Below are positions 9,943 through 19,311 of a stretch of DNA of 64,000 bases, one piece after another (positions within the stretch are counted from its first letter, which is position 1; every line of letters starts with the position of its first letter). A program made the translations under genes and the position numbers. Source of the stretch: Podospora bellae-mahoneyi (lineage: Eukaryota; Ascomycota; Sordariomycetes; Sordariales; Podosporaceae). The DNA lies in NCBI RefSeq assembly GCF_035222275.1, contig NW_026946359.1:4836001-4900000 (forward strand). The letters run 5' to 3'. Below the pieces are notes generated by a model. It had not been told where the DNA came from. It did not search any database and saw only the letters and a list, made by a program, of their open reading frames with translations.

Positions 9943-11893
9943 CTACTGACGCTGCTGGTATTGTGGCGGCTGTCCCTGGTACATCTGCGCCTGTTGCTGC
10001 TGCTGCTGCTGATACATCGCCCGCCGTTGCTGCTCCAACTGCTGCGTCTCGTATATTTCCTGCTGCTCTGCCGCGGTTCTCTTCGGCTCTGCCACCAGCT
10101 CATGAGAATTCGTCTGGTTTGGGAGCTCATATAGAGGCTGAGCATACAGCTCTGTCGGACGGGTCTCCGAGTCAAGCTGCTGGATTGGCATTGCGGCGTA
10201 TGTGGACTGGGGAGAACTATATGGCTTTGATGCTGGGGGGGAGTTCGATGTGATAGGAGCATACTTCTGATCCCAGGCGTAACCATCATACTGCGCCATT
10301 TGGTAGTTGTGATACTGAGGAGCAATGTTGTTGTAGTGAACCATCGATGGGTTTTGGGGGTGAGGGACACCGTATGATGGCGCAGGGGTGGTGGGAGCAA
10401 TCGTTGAGCCGTCGTCCGTGTGCTGTTGGGGCGGGTGTTCGAATCCCTGGTGCTTCTTACGCTTCAGCAACACGATAACTGCAATGAGCACTCCAACAGC
10501 AATGACGCCAAGTGATACACCCACTCCGATCCCAGCTTTAGCACCGGTGGAGAGACCCTCGTTTGGCACATCCGATTGTTCAGAAACAGGGGATTCCGTG
10601 GTGGTAGGTCCAGAGGGGGTGGGGTCCGTGGTGGTTTGTTCGGCGGGGGGCTCAGGCACATTTGACCATGCCTTCCAAGATTCGTTTTCGTACTTGACTT
10701 GGACGAGCTTTCCCTTCGCCATGTAGTAGAGGTGCACCAGACTGGATGAAAAGTCGAAAGCAACACCGACGCTGGCGTTGGGCTCATCTGCCTCGGGCCA
10801 GAATGATTCGGTCTGGTTCTCTCGGATACTCCAGAAATAGTTTGTGTTTCCGATCTGATGGATCTTCTTATCGGTGCCAATGTACCAGATGAAACGTGTG
10901 TAGTTCCTGTCGATGCTGATCCCCATTCCCTTGGTGGCGGCATCATAAGCAGGCAAGGTGAAGTTGACTGGTGACGTTGCATTGATTACAATTTCGGTCT
11001 TGTTCGTCTTACTGGTGATCACATCGGTTTCGTTTTCCAAGGCTTGGGGTAGCGTGGCTGTTACATTTGGTCAGCATCAAAACTCGACAGATGAAGGAAG
11101 GTAGATACATACACCTCCACCAAGTTCCAGCACTATTCCATCTTGTAACCCCAATATTGCTCAAGTCCCTGGTAGATACAACCGTGATGTTCTCCTTTCC
11201 AGAGTGGGCAGCCCCAAGAGCGGGTATAGTGTTGACATCTTTGCTGACCATGCCCTTGTACAACCATTGGCCGTCGTCTCTCGTATAACCAAGTTGGGCA
11301 ACCTGGCCATCCTTATTGTGATAAAACAGCCGATATCCTCCCTAGGTTTTGTTAGCGTGAACTGTTGAGTATCAACGGCCTAGGGAAACGAACCTCCTCA
11401 CCCAGGAGCAAAGAAGCCAATCCGGTGTTTTGATGAACGCTAGGCGATGGCTTGCTGATGATCCAGTTCCCCTTGCTTTCAAAGAGCCCGGTAGTCATGT
11501 TGCAGTGGAACAGACCGTTGGCAATCTCATATCTTTCGGTTAGATAGTAGATCGAGGCACTGCAATCTTGCTGTTAGCATCAACCTCTTGCTAACAACGG
11601 CAGGCATTTACCTACGCCGTGAATTCGTTCGACCAGTACCCCGAGCCAGCCAGAGGCGTGTCGTTCTTGGGCTTGTATGTAAGGGAGAAGACACTCCCGT
11701 CGGTGTAAGAGTATTTTGGGTTGTCAAAGAGGTTGCATCTGCTGTATCGGATGAGTCCAGTTGTCTCGTTCTGGACAATCACTTGAGGCCCGACGCCGTT
11801 CCACCAAGCCGCTACGCGTGCCTGTGCCGGTGAGATGGCAGCCCCAAGTAGAAGCAGTGATGATAGCAATGACGCCATCTCGAAGAAGAACAT
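9943..11893 (-). CDS. single-pass membrane protein with fucose-lectin-like ectodomain and Q-rich tail
   Basis: Predicted 595 residues (590 if the second ATG at 11878 is used, which gives a cleaner signal peptide MASLLSSLLLLGAAISPAQA). Minus-strand exons: 11893-11616, 11559-11394, 11341-11113 and 11057-9943, all GT/AG and in phase. The ectodomain (about 25-350) has repeated blade-like segments (VAAWWNGVGPQVIVQNET, GYRLFYHNKDGQVAQLGY, VGVAFDFSSSLVHLYYMAKG) like fungal fucose-specific-lectin beta-propellers, and many N-glycosylation sites. A Thr/Pro-rich stalk follows, then one membrane span near 396-426 (GIGVGVSLGVIAVGVLIAV) with stop-transfer KRKKH. The cytosolic tail is Tyr/Pro/Gln-rich and ends in a run of seven Gln and QPPQYQQRQ. 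Surface sensing or adhesion is plausible but unproven. Confidence 0.8.
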
Positions 11894-13809
11894 GAATGGT
11901 TAGAAAGGCCCGTTGCCGGCTCGCAAATTCCAATCTCGAACTTGGCTTTAATGCCCTCTCTTCCACTTGCCCAACGCCCAATGCTGGTGCTAGGAAGAGC
12001 AGTGCAAGAATGAGGAAAGGATATGGGAGATCTTGACACCTCCTAGTGCTGCTGTCAGACCCGACCTGATGATCGCCAATAGATGCTGAGAAAAAACGCG
12101 AGACAATCAGTAGGCGCAACAACGAGGGCGAGAGGCAAAAAGAGAGAAAAATCAGCAAAGACGTGAGATGATGAACCTGGTGAGGGTGGCCTAGGGAGAT
12201 ACGGGCCCTTCCCCTCCCGGTGTCCAGACCGGGGACCATACCGGGGCCTCACTCGGCCAGAGCGGGTTGTGACCCTGGGTAAACCACATGGAGCTGGTAT
12301 CTGTGACCTTTGTCACCATGACATTCCCTTGTTCTTGTTTTCCTTCCACCCGAAGATCTGCACAGCATACCAAGAGCGCGTGAGCTTTTGGTGCTGACAT
12401 TGGCGATGCTAGGTAGAGGAGCCAGTTTTGATATGCTCGTTTGGGCAACTTTGTCGTTCTTGGTCATCACTGCCTGGTTCTGATTGGCTTGCTCCCTGCA
12501 AGGCCAATTTTTAGGTTCACATCACTAATCTGCGGCACAGTTGCCCCTGCAGCAGCCGCAATGCAGGTCGTCTCTTATTGTAACGACGGCTGGCTGACTG
12601 TCGTTCTGCGGCGAGGTCCAATCTTGGATCCCTTCGGTGGGATCTCCGAGAGCAAGAAGTCTATTTCGACGAACATTATGGCTTGCGTAAGACAGCAAAA
12701 ATGGTGCGAAGAAATCTTCCCCTCAGCACTCACCCCTCTCCGAATATTAAAGCCCAAAAGGCGCCGATAGATAGTTTCATAAGACCCAAGGCAGCACGTA
12801 TTCACAACCCCTCTAGTCCCAATTCAGGCCACTAACAGAATTTAAAGCTCACGACCCCCGTCTGCCACGAGCTTGTTTCCCACTGAACCCCGCAGAGACT
12901 GAGATTGCCGTGGACGCTACGCAGTTGTATCGGCTACCTAGCCCAAAAGCGCACCCTCGTATCCTCTCACTCACAGTCAGCCTCACCTCACGTCTTCAAA
13001 ACCGCAATGCTCAGGTACCAAGATCTTGAACCAAATCAGGCATCCAAGAGCAGAGCGTCAACACCTCAGTCTTTATGCCTATCATCGTCTCGGATATCAA
13101 ATTTCATTATCCCTACCAGACAACTCACCAGCATCATTGAGTATCGTTCCGATCAACACTCACAACCCATTCTCACCCGTCAGCTTACATACACTCAACG
13201 CTTCAACCCCCTTGCCAAAACCCATCGTATATCTTCGCCCTCTCATTGGTCCCCACCGTCCCCATCCCAGAGACTAAGATGTTTCACTAACATCTGTCAG
13301 GCACATATTCGCACAACTTCGGATAGCACCTTAACCTCCAGACCCCACAGCCCACTCGCCTCCAGTCCTCGCAGCAGCCTGAAAATCGGCCATCCTAGAA
13401 AGCAAGTAAGCGGCCACCCCTGCCCACCCCTGCTGGAACTTGAAGGTTGAAATTAGCAATTGATTCATATCTCTCACTGGTGTTTACTGAGCACCCATCA
13501 TGAGGATCAAAGCTCATCACATTTGCAAACGGATGAGGGAGAAACACTTCCTCGTGTCAACTGCCGCGGGTGGTGTTAGCAATGGGCAATGCCGCATTGT
13601 GGCTACCTAGCAAAAGACAGACTTCTGCTGGGAATGAGCGCCTTTGAGTACAGTCAATAGGGCTTGAAAAATACTCAGCAGGCCTTCAAAGATACTCGAC
13701 AGGTCTCAGACACACATCAATATCCCTCACATAACACATTGATAGGTCTCAAAAGGTAATTAAGAGACATGTTGACTATCTTACAGCCCTTGACATTTTG
13801 TCGTAATGT
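11894..13809. other. long intergenic region, no clear gene
   Basis: About 1.9 kb. A 181-codon frame at 12905-13450 is Ser/Pro/His-rich, lacks family likeness and is probably not coding. The left half should hold the lectin-like gene's promoter. Near 13650-13765 there is a short run of imperfect tandem units (see the repeat entry). Confidence 0.45.
13658..13758. repeat. short imperfect tandem units
   Basis: Units beginning AGG and carrying ATACTC recur: AGGGCTTGAAAAATACTCAG near 13660, AGGCCTTCAAAGATACTCGA near 13681, then shorter AGGTCTCA units at about 13702 and 13744. The period is about 21 bases and copies are diverged. It lies just beyond the 3' end of the coiled-coil gene. No function is assigned. 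Confidence 0.4.
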
Positions 13810-15003
13810 CTATTTTTTGTCCTCCTTACGTCTGTCCTCCTCCCCCGATTTGTTGGCCAATACTGCCACCATAGAAGCTTGAGTTTCCTGTAAAATTTTC
13901 AGGGCCTTCAGATTTTGCCTGGCCACAGAGCGCCATTTCTCCAGCAGCTTGTAGTTCTCCTGGAGCCGGTCTTTGAGCTTGTTTAGGGCTTCGAAGTGTG
14001 CGTCAAACTCTTTCAGAAAAAGAGCGACGGAGCTGTCCGTTTCATCTCGAACATTTCTCCAAACCATGCCCCCAATCTTGTGGAAGAATTTCTCAAGATC
14101 GTCAAGGGCACTCTCAATGCAGTTGACGATTTCCCCCCTTGTCTGGCCCAAGTCGCCAACATTGTTTGTCAGTTGCTCCGTAGAATTTCTCAACTCCTCA
14201 CTGTGACTTCTCAGCTCCTCTCTGGCATTTCGGGACTCGCCAGACAGGTTCTCAAGCTGTCCGGTCTCGAGCTTGGCAGCCTCGCCCATACAAGTGTCGA
14301 GCTTGGTCAAGAGGGTGCTTTCCAACTCTGAACACTCTCCGCGGAGCTTGTCAATCATGATGCGGTACTTGTTCCATCTGCTTAGCAGCTCCTTGTAGAT
14401 TTTGAAGGTCAGATCCCCAAAATCGAAACATGAAAACCCCATGGCGGTCAGCTTCTTCTGGACAGCTGGTAGACCCTCTCCATATGGATGACAGTACTGC
14501 GAGGCCAGCAACTCGGCCCTGGTGAGCGGGCAAGACTTCTGGCGCTCCCCGGAATCGTATCTCTCTCTGATAATGCGTTGGAAGCGTTTGATGACTTTGT
14601 TGCTAGCCCAAGTCACGGTTGCACCGCCGGATGTGATTTTCGCGATCACTTCAACAACGTCCTTGAAGAGGGCTGGGTAGTCTCCCAACTGGTAACGCGC
14701 ACGCCTGACAGCAAGGCCGATGTCAACGGTTGCGTTCTTGTCAAGATCATCGTCATTTAGGATTCCTTGTGGCACGGGGCTCTCTGTGCCGGGAAAGTCG
14801 TCGGGGTTGATGGTCCGAACGTCAGGATTACCGTCAGATTCAGTATTTCGGTTTGCCTCGTCTCTGTGATTTTGGTCTGGTGTGGTCGAGGTTTTGGTGC
14901 CTGGGGGGCTGGCTTCCATGGGAAGAGGGCCTCCGGAAGGAACAAGGCCGGCTTCCTTGCTGTCGCCGCTCTTTTGGACGAGGTCGGGGTGAACGGGACG
15001 CAT
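13810..15003 (-). CDS. orphan coiled-coil protein
   Basis: Intronless predicted protein of 397 residues from the ATG at 15003; an upstream in-frame GTG extends it by only ten residues. I do not recognise a family. Residues 1-85 are disordered and Pro/Thr/Asp-rich. A mixed helical region follows (AVRRARYQLGDYPALFKDVV, later KVIKRFQRIIRERYDSGE). From about 205 to 380 it is mostly coiled coil, with repeated E/L/R/N heptads (SRNAREELRSHSEELRNS, LTNNVGDLGQTRGEIVN) and a basic C-terminus (EEDRRKEDKK). No signal peptide or membrane span. The layout resembles scaffold-like or incompatibility-associated fungal orphans, but nothing in the sequence proves that. Confidence 0.7.
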   Translation of the reverse strand: MRPVHPDLVQKSGDSKEAGLVPSGGPLPMEASPPGTKTSTTPDQNHRDEANRNTESDGNPDVRTINPDDFPGTESPVPQGILNDDDLDKNATVDIGLAVRRARYQLGDYPALFKDVVEVIAKITSGGATVTWASNKVIKRFQRIIRERYDSGERQKSCPLTRAELLASQYCHPYGEGLPAVQKKLTAMGFSCFDFGDLTFKIYKELLSRWNKYRIMIDKLRGECSELESTLLTKLDTCMGEAAKLETGQLENLSGESRNAREELRSHSEELRNSTEQLTNNVGDLGQTRGEIVNCIESALDDLEKFFHKIGGMVWRNVRDETDSSVALFLKEFDAHFEALNKLKDRLQENYKLLEKWRSVARQNLKALKILQETQASMVAVLANKSGEEDRRKEDKK

Positions 15004-15657
15004 CTTGAATGCGAAAAGGTGGTGCCTGTACACGTTAGTTCTGGAACACCAAATATTTCTCTTTAAACATGCTGTTAGCTTACCAAAGTTGTGTGTGAAA
15101 ACAGGTTTTCAGCGTCGCTGTAGCGGCCTCGGTGGTGGAATTTTGCCAAAAATAGGAAGGCCATCTAGAAAGTCGCTCTCAGAAATATTTTGGCAGTCAG
15201 GCGACTTTTGAGTACCAGGCTCCATTAATTACGTAGTTGAGGTAGCTGCCCTGGCAAGATAGGGCAAGACACTTCTTCGTTCTTGCTCTTATTGCGAGGA
15301 GTTGTGTTTGCAATGTCACTCATCTTATCGATGACCACACAGCCGAGGTGTGTTAACTGTATCTATATATAACTGATTTGGTAAAAACCAATGTCTGATA
15401 ACTAACGTTCTGCATCATGACGACTTGAAAGATCTTTTCTCTTTGTTACAATCAACAAGAGTTCCGGGCTTCAGCATCTGGGTGTCCACGCGCTAGGATC
15501 GTTCACAAACACGGTTGTTCAATGCTCAAGCATACTTGCAATTTTCTTGGGGGTTCTAGTTCCCCAGACAACTAAATGAGCATTCTGTCTTCCGATATCT
15601 TGCTGAGAGAACCTCGAAAATCACTGTACCAACCTCTCCCACTATGGATGCCTTAGT
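15004..15657. other. intergenic region
   Basis: About 650 bases between the coiled-coil gene's start and the arb2 3' end. No gene is seen; a few short AT-rich patches are present around 15360-15440. Confidence 0.5.
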
Positions 15658-17245
15658 CTACTCCCCATCCTCCACCGTGACCTTCAGATCCTTGACCTTG
15701 AGAACCACATTCTCCTCATCCTCCTTCTCAGCAGCAGCAACTCTGCTGTCCTGAGATGAGCCGGGTGAACTCTCCTTGCTAACAGCGACCTCCTTCTTAG
15801 GAGTGCTATCATGGCCAGAATTGCCATCCTCCAATGCATGTAACTCGTCCTTTTTAATCTCGGCCTCGGTCTCCTCCATATCCTTCTCGGTCCCCTTCAT
15901 GTGCTTCTCGGTCTCCTCCACATCCTTCTCGCCCCAAGCCTGCAGAACTTCCTCCGGAATGACTCCATCATCATTTCCATAGATCTGTATATCCTCATTT
16001 CTGTACGCCTCCCCAAGCAAAGCAACATTCTCCAGCCAGTTGAGAACGCTATGGTGTGTCTCAATAAGCATTAGCTCAGTCATATTCGCCTCGCCAGCGC
16101 TGAAAGCAGGGCAACCAAAGGAGGCAAACCCAAGAGCACCGGGGTTGCCAAAAGACCCGGCAATAGGGTTGTCAAGGGGTGTGTGGTGGATGGCATAGGC
16201 GCGAGCTCTCTGTAGCACCAGTATTGTCAGCATTCCTATCCTCTTCTCAGTATAAAAACCTCTTACCTCTTGCATAAACTGTTTGAACCCCTCACACTTG
16301 AACTCATCCGAGTGATAAAACCCTCCCAACACTACCATCGCCCCCATCATCGTCCCAAACTTCTTCCAGACCTCATCATCGTTTAGATATTTCTCCACCT
16401 CCTCTGCCGAATTGCCCACAGCAATAATATCCAACTTGGCGTCCTTCCCAACCAATTTGTCTACCACCTCCTCAAAAACACACTTGACGTGCTCCGCAGT
16501 GGTAATATTCTTGGGGATCCCATTTCTGGCCTTGTCGTAGGCGCGACCAAGGTGAACCGCGCTGGTCATGGGAATGTAATGGCGGTCCACAGGCGTCAAC
16601 CCCCTCTTGCCCTCAGGCCACCACCACAACTCACTAGGGTTGGCAATGACGATTCCCGGGGGCGTAGGGTCAGTCGAGGAAGAGGGTTGCTTCTTCAAGG
16701 CCTGGACAAGGTTGAGAATCGAGCCCTTGGTGATGCCACCTTTGCCACCCAGGACACGGTGGGCGAGGACACCGAACTGCTGGTTGTCCTCCCCAACAAT
16801 GAGAACAACTCGAGAGCGCTCGGGAAGGTCGGGACTGATGCGAATAGGGACATGAGGGTCAATGGGCTTGGTTCCCACGGGCAGACGGAGGGGAGCGAGT
16901 GACTCGGCATCGAGGCGAGAATGAATCACATTGCCGATGGCTTCTGCAATGGATGTTAGTCATGTGAGCTCAGAAACGGGACAAGGAGGCGTCTGACCAT
17001 TGTAGGCAAAACGGCGGCGGTCGTTGTAGCGCTCGTTCTTGGTGAGGAAATAGTGGAAGTAGTAGTCGGCATTTTCGAGAGAGCGGATCTCATCATCTTC
17101 GTTGATGAAGTAGCTATATATGGCCATTAGTTTGGTTGAGCGATCCAAAAGATCAAGTCCAGGGGATTGTCACGAACCCGAGTTCAGAGATGTTCGCTGG
17201 AAAAATGGGATCGGCCGGGAGGCCAGACCAGCGGCGACGGAACAT
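15658..17245 (-). CDS. arb2: Arb2-domain protein
   Basis: Predicted 470 residues. Minus-strand exons: 17245-17178, 17113-16998, 16943-16267 and 16209-15658. It starts MFRRRWSGLPADPIFPANIS. The spliced N-terminus (GYFINEDDEIRSLENADYYF, then FLTKNERYNDRRRFAYN) and the core (RVVLIVGEDNQQFGVLAHRV, GIVIANPSELWWWPEGKRGL, HYIPMTSAVHLGRAYDK) match the Arb2/FAM172 type alpha/beta-hydrolase-like domain. The elbow position reads VGNSAEE, not a classical GxSxG, so catalysis is doubtful. In S. pombe Arb2 works with Argonaute in RNAi-directed heterochromatin. The C-terminal 100 residues are a charged tail with near-repeats (EKHMKGTEKDMEETEAEIKK). The last intron is 57 bases and stop-free. The gene could serve another Arb2-family role. 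Confidence 0.8.
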
Positions 17246-17954
17246 CGTTGTTCGAAGTGAGTGAGGAAGAAAGGCTGCGACTTAGTACCGGAGAGGAAGC
17301 CGAAGAAAAGATGTCAAAGTGGTATTCTCTCTGATACAGCGAGAAAATGGCTTGAGTTTTGGATCGGAGTTGGAGCCGACTACTGAAAGACAGGCAGAGA
17401 TAATTTTTCCAGCTTGATGGCGTTGAAGATGAGGGTTATAGACCACATCTAACTTGGGAAGGAACAGCTGGGTGAACAACTTCAGATGACGAAGATAACA
17501 AGCAGCATGACCAGCACCATCTGGAGCCTGGCAGGAGATAGTATCATGAGAGCAATCTCCAGCTGATGCCAGCTCACCAGTGAAGCAAACAAAAATGGCG
17601 GCATGATGCCTTCTTCTGCGCCTTTCCGACGAATAATGCCGAAAACAACACCAACTTAATGAGAATGGGAGTGACCTGATGGCAATTATGACTATTTTCC
17701 ATGTGACGGGCGTTCAAAGTAAAGCAGCAATCGACTGACATCAACTCCAAAGATTCATTCAGTCGTTCAACATCATAGCATGACAAACCTAACGCAAACG
17801 CAGCACCGCCCGACTTTGCAACCGCTAGTTGGTGTATTTGCTGTCTAAAACATGGCAATGCTGACTGAACCAGGCAATTGATGACAAATTGATGTGAGAG
17901 GATCTCTTCCTCACATCTCAAGCAGAGCTCAAGAGTGCAATGAAAAGAGGGTTC
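17246..17954. other. intergenic region between arb2 and U2
   Basis: About 700 bases: the arb2 promoter on the left and sequence 3' of the U2 gene on the right. No coding frame is convincing. Confidence 0.5.
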
Positions 17955-18139
17955 GCATCGCCTGGAGGCAGTGTAATACCAGGGACACTGTGGCCGACAA
18001 TCATGGGCAAGCCCAGAGGAAAGTCAGCCGAGAGACAAAAATTAGGATAATCACGATTCTACTCCGTAGAGTAGTTTCAGAGATTAAACTGAAAAGAACA
18101 GATACTACACTTGATCTAAGCCAAAAGGCAAAGAGAGCT
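17955..18139 (-). ncRNA. U2: U2 spliceosomal snRNA
   Basis: On the minus strand the sequence carries the U2 hallmarks in order: stem I region CUCUUUGCCUUUUGGCUUAG, then GAUCAAGUGUAGUAUCUGUU with the branch-site-pairing GUAGUA, then CUUUUCAGUUUAAUCUCUGA (stem IIa). Next comes a perfect hairpin CUACUC-UACG-GAGUAG (stem IIb), an Sm site AAUUUUUG, a stem III pair GGCUGAC/GUCGGCC with an inner GGGC-UU-GCCC, and stem IV CCUGG...CCAGG with loop UAUUACACUGCCU, close to known U2 loop IV. The 5' half closely matches S. pombe U2 as I remember it. The 5' end is placed at about 18139 and the 3' end at about 17955; both are accurate to a few bases. It base-pairs with the intron branch site. Confidence 0.93.
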
Positions 18140-18207
18140 AAAGAGAAAAAAGAAACCGAGTAAAATGGCGGTGGTGGACGAGAATATATACTGGTCCCAT
18201 GACTGGA

Positions 18208-18234
18208 CCGTGCACGCCTGCAAATCTGCTGTGG
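18208..18234. repeat. U2/mrp2 promoter direct repeat, copy 1
   Basis: CCGTGCACGCCTGCAAATCT at 18208-18227 followed by a TGGAGTG stretch. It shares CCGTGCACG, TGCAAAT and the downstream GTGG with copy 2, at a 40-base centre-to-centre spacing. The TGCAAAT core resembles an octamer-type element, but that likeness may be chance. Confidence 0.65.
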
Positions 18235-18247
18235 AGTGTGAAAAAGG

Positions 18248-18274
18248 CCGTGCACGATTGCAAATTCTGAGTGG
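18248..18274. repeat. U2/mrp2 promoter direct repeat, copy 2
   Basis: CCGTGCACGATTGCAAATTC at 18248-18267, followed by a GTGG stretch as in copy 1. A weaker CCGTGCGC follows near 18289. Confidence 0.65.
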
Positions 18275-18488
18275 GGCGGGTGAATTGTCCGTGCGCTCTG
18301 GATTTTGGGTGGGCTTTGGAAATTCACTCGTCACCGCCCGGCAGAACTCGGGACGATCGCCGGCATCATCCACAGCTCCAGCTCAGAAGAGTGCGGGAGT
18401 TGAGCCTCAATTAAGCAGCCAGCGAACCCTCTAGACCGACCCATTCGACAGGCCGCCGGGCTGTTATTTCTCTATATCAACCGCAAAG

Positions 18489-18941
18489 ATGTCCATGTTC
18501 AGGGCCAAAAAGTTTGATCTTGGGTGCTTTACCAACATCAAAATCATCCGGGATCACTCCAAGCGCAAGGCTTTCGAGGCCGCGGAGCCCGAGAGGTACA
18601 TGGTTCTCTTTGGATGATCACGAGGGGCAGATATCCTGACATGAAATGCAGACAAGCTCTCCGGTACATCATCCGGAACACCACCCTTCCTATGAGGACA
18701 CGCGCCATGGCCCAGCTCCAGCTCACTCAGATGCACTGCTACACCCGGCCAACACAAATCAGGAACCGCTGCGTCTTGGGCGGTAAGGGGAGAGGTGTAC
18801 TGAGAGCATTCAAGATGTCAAGAGTATGTCACTGGATTTTGGGGATGAACTTGAGTCATTGCTAACCCATATTTACAGTACAACTTCCGTATGGAAGCAT
18901 TGGCAGGTAATTTGCCAGGTGTGAAAAAGGCTTCTTGGTAA
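18489..18941 (+). CDS. mrp2: mitochondrial small-subunit ribosomal protein uS14m (Mrp2)
   Basis: Predicted 113 residues. Exons 18489-18595, 18652-18823 and 18879-18941, with in-frame joins and a GCTAAC branch-like site before exon 3. Start MSMFRAKKFDLGCFTNIKII; the core is RQALRYIIRNTTLPMRTRAM, then QLQLTQMHCYTRPTQIRNRC followed by VLGGKGRGVLR and AFKMSRYNFRMEALAGNLPG, ending KKASW. This is the uS14 pattern of the mitochondrial ribosome, including the CVLGGKGRGVLR loop and the SRYNFR end that contacts 16S-type rRNA. Length fits the fungal family (about 110-115). It is divergent from U2 and convergent with lipoyl synthase. Confidence 0.93.
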
Positions 18942-19311
18942 AAGAATGGTATTTTGGCGTTCTGAGGTGCATGAATAGAATTGATGGTCTGGCAACATGT
19001 CCGGTGTTGCCATAACGTTGGAAGATAGATATGGGCAACTTGGTGTGCAGAAAAGGTTCATTTGGCCCCAACAAATCTAGCAGAGAAAGGTTTCAGGTCA
19101 TTCAGCTTGGACCTCTTCTTCTGCTGTGTATATTTGATGTTACAATATTAAACTCGATTTCTAAACGAACCCCCTCCTCTAACGCCGGATTCCATGCAGC
19201 CCAACCAATCCAATCTAAAAACGTACCGCTACAGCAATGTATGGAGTGTGAAACGCCATTCTACTCATGTTGAAGAAATTTATGTGGAAGCCAAACTGTT
19301 AAGATACCGAC
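18942..19311. other. convergent 3' region between mrp2 and lipoyl synthase
   Basis: About 370 bases; no gene is seen. It holds both 3' ends. Confidence 0.5.

Larger units (their letters stand above)
18140..18488. promoter_or_regulatory. shared divergent promoter of U2 and mrp2
   Basis: The 349 bases between the U2 5' end (minus) and the mrp2 ATG (plus) must serve both genes. An AATATATA box at 18183-18190 lies about 45 bases upstream of U2 and is the only TATA-like site near it. Further out are two copies of CCGTGCACG with TGCAAAT (see repeats). Which elements serve which gene is not visible. Confidence 0.6.

Noticed and set aside
12905-13450. 181-codon frame
   Set aside because: Ser/Pro/His-rich, no domain, no supportive splice sites or conserved start.
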